From: Elephas maximus indicus
Lineage: Eukaryota > Chordata > Mammalia > Proboscidea > Elephantidae
DNA: 64,000 bases
Direction: 5' to 3'
Assembly (NCBI RefSeq): GCF_024166365.1
Contig: NC_064846.1
Location: 33,067,866 to 33,131,865 of the forward strand
This document shows, piece by piece, positions 52,467-64,000 of this stretch; within the stretch, counting starts at the first letter, position 1; every line of letters begins with the position of its first letter. The notes beneath the pieces are model-generated. The model saw only the letters and a list, made by a program, of their open reading frames with translations, had not been told where the DNA came from and searched no databases. The position numbers were made by a program, and so were the translations under genes.

Positions 52467-52965
52467 TGTCATGGATGGAATTGTGTCCCCCCAAAATGTG
52501 TGTCAACTTGGTTAGGCCATGATTCCCAGTATTGTGTAGTTGTCCTCCATTTTGTGATTGTAATTTTATGCTAAAGAGGATTAGGGTGGGATTGTAACAC
52601 CCTTACCCAGGTCACATCCCTGATCCAATGTAAAGGGGGTTTCTCTGGGGTGTGGCCTGTACCACATTTTATCTCTCAAGAGAGAAAAAGGAAAGGGAAG
52701 TGAGCAGAGAGGCGGGACCTCATACCACCAAGAAAGCAGTGATGGCAGCAGAGCACATCCTTTGGACCCAGGGTCCCTGTGCAGAGAAGCTCCTAATCCA
52801 GGGGAAGATTGATGAGAAGGCCAACCAAGAGAGAAAGCCTTCCCCTGGAGCCGACACCCTGAATTTGGACTTTTAGCCTACTTCACTGTGAGGAAATAAA
52901 TTTCTCTTTGTTAAAGCCATCCACTTGTGGTATTTCTGTTATGGCAGCACTAGACAACTAAGGCA
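52467..52965 (+). mobile_element. Solo LTR, MaLR-like, copy 2
   Basis: A 499-bp element from TGTCATGGATGG to CTAAGGCA, flanked by perfect CTTAG duplications at 52462-52466 and 52966-52970. Confidence 0.88.
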
Positions 52966-53029
52966 CTTAGTTCTCATGAAGAACAGCAAAAAGAGCCAGT
53001 GTGGCTGAAATAGAATGAGCAAAGGAGAG

Positions 53030-53380
53030 AGTGGTAGGGAATGAGTTTAGAATGACAAGAGGCCAGATCTTACAGGGCTCTGTAGGTCGTGGTAAAAAGT
53101 TTGGATTTGTTTTAAATGTGATGGGAAGCTATTGGAAGATGTTGATTAGAGGTGTGATAAGCTCTAATTTAAATTTTAAAGGATTATTCTGGCTTCTGTG
53201 TGGAGAATAGACTAAGGAGGGCCAAAGTCGAAGCAATTAGAACAGGAGGCTATTCTAATAGTCTGGGGGAGAGATGAGTGTGGTTTGAACCAGGGTGGGT
53301 AATGGGGTGGCGAGAAGAAGTTGGACTCAAGATATGTTTTGGGGAGACAGCTACCAAGCTTTGCTGATGGACTTCTCCAC
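53030..53380 (+). repeat. Ancient repeat shared with 100-330
   Basis: 'ggctctgtaggtcgtggtaa' to 'gaagctattggaagatg' aligns with 'agccttgtaggccatgataa' near 262. It is a common old mammalian repeat whose family I cannot name with certainty. Confidence 0.5.
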
Positions 53381-53643
53381 CTGATGATTCTAAAGATACT
53401 TTCAGATTGAATATTTCCAAACCAAATTTATTATCTTCCTTATGTAACTTGGCTCTCCTAAATTCTGTCAGTAAACTACCAAAATCGAAGCTAGAAAATT
53501 TGGTTCTAACTCTTCCCTTGGCCCCTGATTATGTCATACTTATTCTAATTTAGAAATGTCAATGGAATATGTCCTTTCATTGTCTTTCCTTTCTCATTAG
53601 CATTGCCCTGGGTCAGGCTTCCATTATTTTTTTGGTCTGGACT

Positions 53644-53957
53644 ATGTTGTTGTTAGCTGCTGTCAAGTCAGCCCCCGACTCATGGCGACCCCATCCACAA
53701 CGGAACAAAATGCTGCCCGGTCCTCCGCCATCCCCATGATCTCACGGCTGAGTTTTGGAAGTAGATTGCCAGGCCTTTCTTCCTAGTACATCTTAATCTG
53801 GAAGCTCCACTGAAACTTGTCCGGCATCATAGCAGCACTCAAGCCTTTACTGACAGATGCGTGGTGCCTGTGTTTGAGGTGCATTGGCTGGGAATTGAAC
53901 CCACCAGTTCTCCTGCACGGAAGACCGAGAATTCTACCCCTGAACCACCACTGCCCT
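53644..53957 (-). mobile_element. Full-length SINE with tRNA-Gly-derived head
   Basis: Reverse copy of about 314 bp. The head (53881-53954) can be read as a decayed tRNA-Gly with internal promoter boxes (GGTTCAATTCC is the B box). The body has 'ctgtcaagtcagcccccgac' and 'aatgctgcccggtcctccgc'. Headless partners lie at 3993-4117 and 4605-4847. Confidence 0.88.
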
Positions 53958-53959
53958 TT

Positions 53960-54595
53960 GCCTGAACTATATTGCCTCCTAACTGGTCTCTCTGCTTGCT
54001 TCATCTCTCTTTTCAATTTATCCTCCAGCTATCCCTTCAAAATACAAATCTGATCAATTTACTTCCTTCTTTAAAATTCTGTGATCATTCCCTAATACCT
54101 ACAGGACAAAATTCAAACTCTTATATATGATATTCAGGAGTCTTTATGATCTCGACTACACTTTCCTATGATCCAGTCACACCGGACTACTCACCGTTCA
54201 TGGAAATATGCCATACACTTTTATGTCTTATGCGTTTGATTATGCTTTGCTTCTGCTTGAATTATCCCTAACTGAAGAACTTCCATTCATCTTACAAGAT
54301 CAAAAGCAACTGTTAAGCTTTCTGTGAAATCTTCCCTGACCCTCTATGGCCCCCATGAAAGCTCTTCCTCAGCTGCCCTCCCAAAGCGCTTTGCTCATAC
54401 CCTTGCTGTGGAGCTTAATTACTATATTACATTCAGGTGAGTCGGCTATGTGTCATTCTGAGCCATGTTACTGAGTGTTTCTCGAGGACAAAGTCCATGC
54501 CTTACTCGTTTTCGTATTTTTCTTGGCAGCCAGCACAACGCCTGATACGTGGTAGGTGCTCACGGTACCTTTGGTTAATAACTGAAGCTTAGGCC
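53960..54595 (+). repeat. L2 3' portion
   Basis: A run of about 630 bp in L2 order, ending 'gcacaacgcctgatacgtgg' and 'taggtgctca'. It starts directly after the SINE at 53957. Confidence 0.8.
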
Positions 54596-55009
54596 TGATT
54601 AGAGTAACAACTAGATTGTTGGTCAAAGATATCAAAAAGTTGATTAAAAAAAATGACTACCAGCACTAGCTTTACATTGTGAAATCCTAGAGCTGAAGTT
54701 ACTCTAAAGATCATTGGGTCCAATCCTCTGCTAAACCAACCAGGATAAACACTTTACAACCCTTCTCTTTTTTATGCTACTCAGACTGCCTTTGATGCCC
54801 ACACCAATGACTTTTTCCTGTAATAATCAAGGCCTTTTAATATTGAAATCTCATTCATTGTCATTTATATTCATTCCACACCACATTATCCTCATCTGAT
54901 ACAAAAAACAATTTGTGAGCATCATAACGAAATGCATTCTCAATGACTCTCTTAACTATTTTATCTCAATAGGAATCTCCTGGTCAGTTCCCCATAGAAT
55001 TAAAAAATA

Positions 55010-55375
55010 CTAAATAATTTAGATGCCCAGAAAGATACAAAAATAATGTAAGAATACCTGTGTACCCACCACCGAGCTTAAGAAAGAAAATATTATGTGG
55101 TTGAAGCCCGCCTATGCGCCCTTCCCTAATTGCATACGTTTCCCTGCTTCCCAAAGGTAACCACTATAATGAATTTGGTTTTTATCGTTCCCCTGCATCT
55201 CTTTATACCTTTACTAGAATAAGCACATCTCCTTTGTAATGACTGCATAGCATTTCAACCTATGAACATACTATAGTTTATTTACCCAGTCTCCTTTGAA
55301 GGACACATAGATCGGTTCCAGTTTGGTGGCCTTATAGACACCACTGTGTATCTTTGTGCACTTGGAGGTACTTAG
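55010..55375 (-). repeat. Ancient L1 3' fragment
   Basis: 'gtaaccactataatgaattt' and 'catagatcggttccagtttg' resemble reverse-strand L1M 3' sequence. Confidence 0.6.
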
Positions 55376-56414
55376 TGTTCCTCATCTTGCCCCAGTCAGA
55401 CCTGAGTACACAAGAGGGGTTCAGACCAGTTTGTCTCTTACACTATTTCCTTCCAAAGATAAATTTATAGGCCAAGGGCAAAGGGGTCCATGAATTCTGA
55501 TTCAAGTACACTATAACTTGGATTCATTTACTTCATTTATTTGAGCTTTTTGATTGCTGATACAGATTTAAAAAGTTTACTCCTTTAGGTAATTGTGCAT
55601 TTCTAGGAGAATAAATGGCAGTGTTTTAAGTGGGCCCTTTAAACATGTGTCGTGTACATGTGGCAGATATTAATGAATACAGTAAATGAAAAATTAATTC
55701 GTGGCAGAAATGATTGGCCCCTGGTTGATGACTAAATTCTGAAGGAGGTTAGAAGGGGGAAAAAGAAACAGTGCATAAGTGAGAAAAATTAAGCTGAAAC
55801 GTTTATCTTCCTAACTGGCATTTAAGTGGCAGTATAACATTCAGACCTAAAAGAAGGAAAAAAAAAATCACTAGTATTTTTTTTTTATTCTGTCTTATTT
55901 TGGCTGAAATACTGAAGGCAATAAAGGGATTGAATCTTAGCTTAATCATCTGGAAAAAATTAAAAAAATTATGGACCGAATGTGTAATAGCAAGTTCATT
56001 TCTCTCTAACCTGCCATGATTCGTTTATTTCATCTCACAGAGCATTTTGTACCCAAGAAGGAACAAACAACAGCTATGCAGAGAGGATAGAGGAAGAATA
56101 GATTAACCAGAAACAGTAGGTAACGTAGAGCCTTATTCATTCGTGGACTCAACAGTCACTGTTCCAACTATTTGTAATAAATCATGAAGGTCAACAATAT
56201 GGAGAAATTTGTCTTCTTGTTGAGGCGAAAATTTGAATCTTGGGCTCTGCAAGGCTGGTACATTGGAAGCAAGTTAACTAGTTAGTGAATGCACTGAGCC
56301 CACTACGCAGACCTGGTGTCTTCTTGCACTGATGTTGGTTGCTCCTAGTCATTGTGCATACATTAGCTCTCCAGTGACACAAATGCTCCTCTGTAGAGCC
56401 ACATGAGTACAAGG

Positions 56415-56650
56415 TAACTGTCTGGTGCAGTGGTTGAGTGTGTGGAGTCACACTGCCTGGGTCTGAATCCTACTTCCTAGCTGCATAAAATTATCTAACC
56501 TCTATGTGTCTCAACTTCCTCCTCTGTAAAATGAAGATGATTTCATAAAAGTTCCTGCCTCAAACTTTTATTGGAAGAAATGAGATGTATTAGTATATGT
56601 ATTTCACCTAGAACAGTACCTGGCACACAGGAAGTGGTAAGAAACATTAC
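56415..56650 (+). repeat. MIR
   Basis: Near full-length MIR order from 'gtgtggagtcacactgcctg' to 'cagtacctggcacacaggaa'. Confidence 0.85.
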
Positions 56651-57054
56651 TCATTTTTGTAGTAAAGAAAGTATCATTTGTTCTAGTGGCAGAGTTTAAT
56701 AGTTTTATAAATGACTTCAATCCGGTATTCACAGCATCAGCTCATTTTCATCAGCGTAATTTACATATTTGGGCCTCCAGACACATCCCTGGTGAATGTC
56801 TGTCTTCGGCAAGTATCATTATCATTTGACTTTGGATTTTTAAAAATTTGTTGGAGGGGGGGAAATGGATAAGATGGCCAATTTTCCTTTTAAATTTATG
56901 TTTTATAGTTTAGTTGAGGTTTATACATTATAAAATCCTCAATAACCAGAACACTGCTGTTGGGGAGACTGAGTGAACGGAATTTTCTGCTTTCTTAAGA
57001 GTTAAAATAGAGTATCCACTTAGTCAATAGAATTTCCAGCTGGAGTCAGTAGAA

Positions 57055-57200
57055 TAATAGAATTTTAGAGTTGGAAGAGACTTTAAAAGCCATCTCAGTC
57101 AGCCTCTCACCCAGTGTAACAATGGCTTCTCTGTTCAAATACTTCTAGTGATGAGGCACTCACTAGCTCAGGCGGTAGCTTATTTTATGGTGGGACAGTT
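57055..57200 (+). repeat. Ancient interspersed repeat (L3/CR1-like)
   Basis: 'gaattttagagttggaagag' resembles an old mammalian repeat; family uncertain. Confidence 0.35.
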
Positions 57201-57325
57201 CAAGTTAAGAAGAAGTTCTTTTTGTTGAAACGACATCTTTCATGAACCCCTGTCTCTTCCTCTTCAGTCCTTTTTCTGCCTTCTGCTTGGACTAGGTACT
57301 CCCTTCTGTCTACTTCCCTTTTCTA

Positions 57326-57598
57326 GCAGCCCCCGAGTTGACCCTGACTCATGGCGAACCCATGAGTGTCTGAGTAGAGAACTGTACTCCATAGGGTTTT
57401 CTTTTTTTTTTTTTTTTGAACATTTTATTGTTGTTTAGGTGAAAGTTTATAGAGCAAATTATCATGGGGTTTTCAATGGCTGATTTTTTGGAAGTAGATT
57501 GCTGGGACTTCCTTCCAAAGTGCTTCTGTGTGAACTTGAGTCTCCAACCTTTTGGTTAGTAACCAAGTGCGTTAACCATTTGCACCACACGGGGACTC
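57326..57598 (-). mobile_element. AfroSINE, long-body variant, interrupted
   Basis: Reverse SINE in two parts (57326-57401 and 57466-57598), broken by the short L1-type insertion at 57402-57465. Confidence 0.85.
57402..57465 (-). mobile_element. Very short 5'-truncated L1-type insertion
   Basis: A T run followed by about 48 bases that are the reverse complement of the element end at 5830-5870 ('tttcacctaaaacacaata'). The SINE flanks share GGGTTTTC on both sides. It is a poly(A)-tailed insertion in which almost the whole LINE is missing. Confidence 0.8.
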
Positions 57599-57611
57599 TT
57601 TTCTCCATAGT

Positions 57612-57812
57612 GTTGTTAGGTGCGATCAAGTTGATGCCGATTCACAGTGACCCCAGTGACAAAGTAGAGCTGCCGCATAGGGTTTTTAAGGCTGTAATTT
57701 TTATGGGTGCAGATTGCCAGGTCTTTCACCCCTGGAGCCACTGAGTGGGTTTGAAGCACCAACCCTTTAGTTAGTAGCCAAGTGCTTACCTGTTACACCA
57801 CCAGGGCTCCCT
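57612..57812 (-). mobile_element. AfroSINE
   Basis: Reverse copy ending 'acaccaccagggctccc'; starts directly after the neighbouring SINE. Confidence 0.88.
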
Positions 57813-57827
57813 TCCTCCATTATAAAG

Positions 57828-57992
57828 CCAAAAAACCAAACTCGTTGCCGTCAAGTCAATTCCTACTCATAGCAACCCTACAGGACAGAGTAGAACTGCC
57901 CCACAGGGTTTCCAAGGAGTGGCTGGTGAATTTGAACTGCTGACCTTTTGGTTAGCAGCTGGGCTCTTAACCACTGTGCCACCAGGGCTCCT
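57828..57992 (-). mobile_element. AfroSINE
   Basis: Reverse copy, 'ctcgttgccgtcaagtcaat' to 'gtgccaccagggctcc'. Third of three tandem same-orientation SINEs. Confidence 0.9.
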
Positions 57993-58049
57993 TCTCTATT
58001 ATGGGTAGCACTAATTACATTGTTTTGTAATGGTCACCCTCAGCAGGCT

Positions 58050-58160
58050 CTATGCCCCTTGAGAGCAGGCGTCACGGCTGTCTCTGCATCTCCAGTGACT
58101 AGCATAATGCCTTGCACATAGCAAGTGCTCACTCTAGGTCTGTGGGATGAATGAATGCAG
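58050..58160 (+). repeat. L2 3' end
   Basis: 'ccccttgagagcaggcgtca' and 'tgccttgcacatagcaagtg' fit the L2 terminus. Confidence 0.7.
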
Positions 58161-58404
58161 AAATTGAAGTTCCACCCACTAGTCCTAATTCTGCCCTCTG
58201 TAGTGATACAGGATAAATATGCTGTCTTTCCCACACGACCAAAGCCTGAAGACTGCCACCACCATGTCAACTGTTAATCATCTCTTTTGCAGGCTAAACA
58301 TCCTGAGGGCCTTCATTTGTTACTTGTGTGACATGAATTCCAGTCTTCCCCAACTTTATGGTCACCGTATTCTGAATGCTTTCTAATTTTTCAAAGTCCC
58401 TTCT

Positions 58405-58490
58405 ACTCTCCAACCTTTTGATCAGTAGCTGAGCGCATTAACCATTTGCACCACACAGGGACTCTTTTCTCCATAATATTGCTGGCTCCC
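58405..58490 (-). repeat. SINE head fragment with shared flank
   Basis: Matches 57540-57625, including about 15 bases beyond the SINE edge ('ttttctccata'). Confidence 0.7.
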
Positions 58491-58962
58491 AGCATTGACC
58501 ACAGTATGATAGAGTGACACTAGTACAAAGGACAGTGGGACCAGCTCTTCCCGTGTTCTGATCACAAGCACAATTATTCACTTTGACAGGAAATCAGTAG
58601 ATACTTCCTTGATATGCTGACAGTCCAGAATTAACTGAATTGGCCAAATAGACCAATAAATTGGAAGCATAACTGTCAACAGAGGCATAATCTGCTAATT
58701 CACTTACGGTGTGAATTTACTTTCAGAGTTCAGGTAAAGTATTACATAATTTTGCAAAGAGGGTATTGCTGCTTGTGACATCAGTTCGTCCCAAACATGT
58801 ACAATGTATCCTGAGTGAATAATATGAGAGGTTAGACTGAAGGAAAGGTCAGAGGAATATGGGTTTAGGCATTTCGTATCCCAGTGTTCCTCAAAGAGGC
58901 TAATAGGGGGAATAGGCTGGCTTTATGTAATTATTTAGTTTCTGGCCACTGTTGCCACCATG

Positions 58963-59179
58963 AAGAAGCCCTGGTGGTACAGTGGTTAAAGTGCTCAGCT
59001 ACTAACCAAAAAGTCGGCAGTTCAAACCCACCAACTGCTCTGTGGGAGAAAGATACGGTAGTCTGCTTCTATAAAGATTACAGCCCTAGAAATCCTATGG
59101 AGCAGGTCTACTCTGTCCTATAGGGTCGTTATGAGCTGGAATCAACTCAACGGCAGTGAGTTTGGTTTTCTGGTTTTTG
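58963..59179 (+). mobile_element. AfroSINE with 12-bp target duplication
   Basis: Forward copy from AAGCCCTGGTGGTACAG to a T-rich tail, flanked by GTTGCCACCATG at 58951-58962 and 59180-59191. Confidence 0.93.
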
Positions 59180-59639
59180 GTTGCCACCATGCCTATATTT
59201 TCCAACTCTATCACTGTACATGTACAGGACTAGCTCTGTACATGCATGTCAGAGAGAAGGTAGATTTGGCTTTGGGGTCCACAGACTCTACCCTTCTACT
59301 CCCATTTTCTTGTCTGCCTCCCTCAGAGACCCAACCTGTACCCCTTTTCTGGCATCAGCACTTTTGGCCCTTAGGGAAGTGTTCACTGATATATATAAGG
59401 GCTTCTGTTACCCTGGAGCAAAACATCACTTTTATTTGAATAGGGTATTAGTTAGATTAAAAAGCTTAGCATCCTAAAAAGGAAAGTGGGCTTCTTGGCA
59501 CTGTAAAAGTTACCTTTTAGGGGCTGGAGAAGGCCTACCCTGTGTATAGGACACTGAGGAAGAGGAACATGACAAGAGTTTCAAACAAAAATGCCTTCCC
59601 TTCACTCATTTTTGCCTCCCCTAATTTTATTGTGGACCA

Positions 59640-59828
59640 TTTGATGCTTTGGTAAAGCAGAGGGCCAACAAAAATGAGGGAAGTCCTCTGTGAGATGGAT
59701 TGACACGGTAGCTTCAACAATGGACTCGAGCGTGCCACCAATCATGAAGATGGCACAGGACCAGGCAACGTTTTCCTCTGTTATACATAAGGTAAGTCGG
59801 AGTTGACTTGATGGCAACTAACAAGAAC
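59640..59828 (+). mobile_element. RTE/BovB-like LINE 3' end
   Basis: 'gtgagatggattgacacggt' to 'gacttgatggcaactaacaa' aligns with 21035-21187. Strongly 5' truncated. Confidence 0.75.
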
Positions 59829-60364
59829 ATTTACTGCCTAACAATTTGGCCAATTTCTTCTCTAGATTGTACCTTTAACGAAGACAGTGTAATTAATAAC
59901 TATAATCTGCTTTTTTTTTTTCCTGAATCTTTTAGCCCCCTTTGAAATTTCTACTTTTAATAAAGGCTCAGGTGGCATTGCTAAAAAAAAAAAAACAAAA
60001 ACAAATTCGAAAGGGTAGCTTTGGGCCTTTGTCTGCCTGAACTGAGAATTTACAGAACTGGTGTGCGCCCCTTGTGCCCTCCCTAACATTCAGGGACAAA
60101 TGTTGCCTCATTGAATTTCTCAAATACTGAGATCTGGACAGGTGATCCTTATAAAACAAGAAGGAAAGTAAGTTGGTAATGCAACTGCTCTAGAAAGCTC
60201 CTAACCTTCACCTCTTCTTTCCCCTCTTTACCTTTCCTAATGCTTAATAGGATTGGAAGAGGACAATGTGCTTTTGTGTCCTAGTGGGGTGAACAGGGTA
60301 GGAGAATTGGAAGAGGGAAAAAAGTGGATAGGGTGGGCACATTCTCAAGTTCTTTAACATGGTT

Positions 60365-60888
60365 TGTCATGGATTCAATTGTGTCCCCCCAAAATTTATG
60401 TGTCAACTTGGCTAGTCCATGATTCCCAGTATTGTGTGATTGTCCACCATTTTTTCATCTGATATGATTTTCCTATGTGTTGTAAACCTTACCTCTATGA
60501 TGTTAATGAGGTGGGATTAGAGACAGTTATGTTAATGAGGCAGGACTCAATCTATAAGATTAGGTTGTGTTTTAAGTCAATCTCTTTTGAGATATAAAAG
60601 AGAAAAGCAAGCAGAGAGACATGGGGACCACATACCACCAAGAAAGAAGCGCCAGAAGCATAGCGCGTCCTTTGGACCCAGGGTCCCTGTACTGAGAAAC
60701 TCCTCGACCAGGGGAAGATGATGACAAGGACCTTCCCCCAGAGCTGACAGAGAGAAAAAGCCTTCCTCTGGAGCTAGCACCCTGAATTTGGACTTCTAGC
60801 CTCCTAGATTGTGAGGGAGTAAATTTATGTTTGTTAAAGCCATCCACTTGTGGTATTTCTGCTATAGCAGCACTAGATGACTAACACA
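60365..60888 (+). mobile_element. Solo LTR, MaLR-like, copy 3
   Basis: A 524-bp element from TGTCATGGATTC to CTAACACA, flanked by perfect TGGTT at 60360-60364 and 60889-60893. Bases 60450-60600 differ from copies 1 and 2, indicating a distinct subfamily. Confidence 0.87.
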
Positions 60889-61254
60889 TGGTTATAAGTA
60901 TCAGGTCTGTGGAAATTCTTTAAGTTGCAACCCTGACAGTAGAAATTTCAGGCACTGGTTTAGGTCCACAAAGGGGAGATTTTTGTGGCAAAAGTGTTGC
61001 CCCTCATAGGATCTTTCAAGTATTTCCCTTCCTTATTCAGAGAGGCTTTGGATTTGCCATTCCCAGAAGCAGGAGATAGTTGAATTTCTTTAAAACTTAC
61101 ATTTGCATTAGGGTTTCTGATTGCCAAGGTGATTTTACACACACCATCTCAGTTAAACCCCACAGTGACCCCGTGAGGCAGGGGCAGCAAGTATTTGTTC
61201 ATTGCTTAATCCGCATCACCTAGAATGGTGTCCGGTGGCCAACAACCATAAACA

Positions 61255-61310
61255 AAACTAAAACAACGAACCAATTGCTATGGAGTTGATTCCGACTCAT
61301 GGTAACCTCA
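61255..61310 (-). mobile_element. AfroSINE 3'-end fragment
   Basis: 'attgctatggagttgattcc' is the reverse tail of the SINE. Confidence 0.65.
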
Positions 61311-61609
61311 GGAAAACAACATTGACACCTAATAGAGCTCTGGCATCCAGTAGATCTCCGTAAATATTTGTTGAACAAATGAGTGAATTCCCGTTTTATA
61401 GATGATGGAATGGAGGGTGAGAGAGGGTAAGTGCAGTGGCAGAGTTAAGAAGTGCCATGGAGGGCTTTAGCAACCTCCTCATTTCCATCAACTTACTCCA
61501 AGGTTACCACAGAGAAACAAGTCTGGTAAACACTGTGTACTTGCTATGGAAATGTAGCTTCCAGAGAAGTCCCAACCAGAATGCTACCCCAAAGAGACTC
61601 CTGTATAGA

Positions 61610-61730
61610 AATTCAGGGGTTGCTTGGCTCAATAACTTGCTCTAGGTCACACAGTGAGTGAGAAACAAAGCTGAGACTCCATCCAAGCCTGCTGAATTCA
61701 AGGCCATACACAGATCTTTCCACTACAACC
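61610..61730 (+). repeat. MIR fragment
   Basis: 'gctctaggtcacacagtgag' resembles MIR. Confidence 0.6.
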
Positions 61731-62847
61731 TCCTCTTCTGTTCTAACACTGACAATATCCTTTTTGATGGGCGAGATGGGCGAGAGTAACTCACCTTCAA
61801 AAACATTTTTTATTTCCTGTCCAAGCTTTTTTTTTTTTTTTTTGAAATCATGGTAAATTGTAAATTAACCCCAACTCCCTCCCCATCCGGTGAAGGCACT
61901 GGAATAAGTGAACGTTCTTGTCACCCATTGTAACCCTGCCACAGGCCACTAGCATCCACACTTCACCACGTGAAGGGATGAGAGTAATTTGGGGCAGGAG
62001 GGGAAGTGCACACCTGGCTTGCCAAATGCGTCTGACACATGTTTTCCCTGCATACCTGCTTTGAAGAAATCAGTGGCTCCAGTGAGGGACATTTGGCAAA
62101 AGGAGTCAGTTTTACAATTGTTTTCCCCCTAAAGCAAAGGAAATGATTTCTATTTTGACTTGGAGCAAGGGACACAGGAAATGATTTCATTTCTAAAGCA
62201 TGGCCAAAACTCCAATTTCATTGACTTTCCTTCACTTTGGTTTGCACATTTCTAAATGGTCAGACAAGTACTGCTTGTCAGTTTCCTTTTGCTTCAGACA
62301 GCAACTGCCATGTGACTGTGTATTGGTGGAAGCAGGGGGACGCGGGGGAAAGAAATACTGGTTTCTATTCTTAGATTTTTCTATTGGTATGGTATGAGCC
62401 TGGCTGAGTTATTTTGGGGGCTGGGCTTTGAGATCACTTCAGTGAGTTGGAGGTCACCTTTTGCCTAGCTACTGAGTTTTGCACTCATTCCAAATGCCTT
62501 TGCCTAACACTTTCAAACTGTTCTAAAACCTAGGGAAAGATTTCCTTCCAACACGAGGAGTGCTATTTCAGATGTCTCCTTTCCAAAGGTGTAGGTGACA
62601 AGCCAGCTAAGTTTCTAGCGACCTTTCTAGTGTCCCTCCCTGGCATGTGAAGTCAGATTACTATTCTGATTTGTCTTTTTCTTCCCTTGCCAAGTCAGGT
62701 TTAGAATATTCCAGCGGGTTAAAAGTAGCATCTATGGCTAGATGGCTTTGAAAGCCAGAGTCAACAAACTCTCGGAGAAAACGTTTCTAAGGTGCCATTG
62801 CTCTATTCTGGGAGAATTGAGGAAGGGACACAGTATCTTCTACCCCA

Positions 62848-63042
62848 ATGGCTCGCAACCAATTTTGCCCCCTTCAGGGGACTATTTGGCCATGTCTGGA
62901 GACATTTTTTATCACCACAATTGGGAGCAGGAGGTGCTGCTGGCATCTAGTGGGTGGAGGCCAGGGATGCTTCTAAACACAGGACACACACGCCACATTC
63001 CACAACAAAGTCAGTAGTGCCATTGTGAGCAATCCTGGTCTA
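62848..63042. mobile_element. MER20-like hAT element
   Basis: 'ccatgtctggagacattttt' and 'ctggcatctagtgggtggag' match the same family as 36183-36400. Confidence 0.75.
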
Positions 63043-63069
63043 TGGGCTTTGATGGAGCCACCACTAAGT

Positions 63070-63310
63070 TAGGAAAACAACGATAACTAACATTTAATTG
63101 AGTGTGTACTTTGTTCCAGTTTCTGTTGTGTTTTACATGTGTTAAGTCATGTAATCCTCACAACTCTATGAAGTGGATTAAATTACCACATTAAAAAAAA
63201 ATGCAGAAACAGGCACAGAGAAGTTAAGTAACTTTTCCAAGGCCACACAGCTAGTAAGTAGTGGAGCTGGGAACTCACTTATGCCAGTTGGCTCCAGAGT
63301 CTGTGCTCTC
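63070..63310 (+). repeat. MIR
   Basis: Near full-length MIR: 'taatcctcacaactctatga', 'cagagaagttaagtaacttt', 'ccaaggccacacagctagta'. Confidence 0.87.
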
Positions 63311-64000
63311 AAATAGTATCCTATTCCCAGGTGGGTTAAGGAATGATTGTAAGCCATACACAAGCGCTGGACTGAGTCCACACAAATTCTGCTTGAAGCG
63401 ATGCCTATACTTTAGCATAACTTCAAGGGGCATGTTATTTCTATTACTTCCACCCTAAAATGTGAGATAGGGGGCCAAGGTGTCTTTACCTTAATGTACA
63501 TGAAAGTCTCACTTTTTAAACCGGAAGTCAACAAATTCATTATTTACTCTTTATTTTGAAAATGAAAATACATAAATATGGACTACTAGGGCTGTTATCA
63601 GGCAAAACTATGAGTCAAATTTTATTTTCTGTCCTCCTCCGTATTTTTCATACCCCCAACTGGACAGTACCACCTTCTCACCATTTGTCCTACCAGGTAC
63701 AATATACCCTCCCTCCTGTTCTCAGAAAAGGATTAAAAACATTCACACTGAGATAGAAATGATGGACAGCAGCTTAAAGTGTGATCCCCTTGCAGAAGAA
63801 CTTGCATTATAGTAAGGACCAAAACATTAAACTAAGGGAATGATAGCCTAATGGCAGAATTTCAGGCCCATCAACTGGTTAAGGGAGATTTGTGTGTGTT
63901 GGAAAGCTGACTTCGCTATCTGCCCGTACCTTCAGATGGCAGGCTCTGATTTGGAGACAGAGAATGGGCCACAGAGGAACGGTGTACCTGCCACTATTAA

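Noticed and set aside
53881..53954. Possible tRNA-Gly gene
   Set aside because: It is the head of a SINE and has mismatches in stems and loops, so not a functional tRNA gene.

Overview
This is a mammalian X-chromosome-type window, most likely from an elephant or close afrotherian relative. The evidence is a dense load of AfroSINE-type SINEs, RTE/BovB-like 3' ends matching those SINEs, and a SINE with a tRNA-Gly-derived head. Ancient MIR, L2, L1M, hAT-Charlie and Tigger-like relics are also present. I know these families from memory; no database search was possible.

The only protein-coding gene I can support is the 3' part of GRIA3, the AMPA-type glutamate receptor subunit GluA3, on the minus strand. 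In transcript order the window holds intron 12 sequence (about 48709-64000), exon 13 (48461-48708), the flop exon (47787-47901), the flip exon (32737-32851) and the terminal exon with the stop codon (29870-30115). The phases fit exactly (248, 115 and 115 nt), and splicing joins either flop or flip, not both, to exon 13 and the last exon. The exon 13 to intron 13 boundary lies in a 29-position RNA hairpin that places the R/G editing adenosine (48462) in an A-C mismatch. A long 3' UTR probably runs left to a candidate poly(A) signal near 22860.

Left of about 22840 is 3' flanking intergenic DNA made largely of transposon relics. It contains a minus-strand ERVL-type provirus with two LTRs, a tRNA-Leu-type primer site and a decayed pol (9263-15645), interrupted by a solo LTR of another type. 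At 385-2030 an old L1 is broken by two Tigger-like elements, one of which itself carries a SINE. Three related MaLR-like solo LTRs lie at 17373, 52467 and 60365.

I saw no tRNA, rRNA or CRISPR genes and no novel multigene system. The most interesting items are the editing and splicing architecture of GRIA3 and the nested transposon history. Stretches not listed below show nothing I can name.
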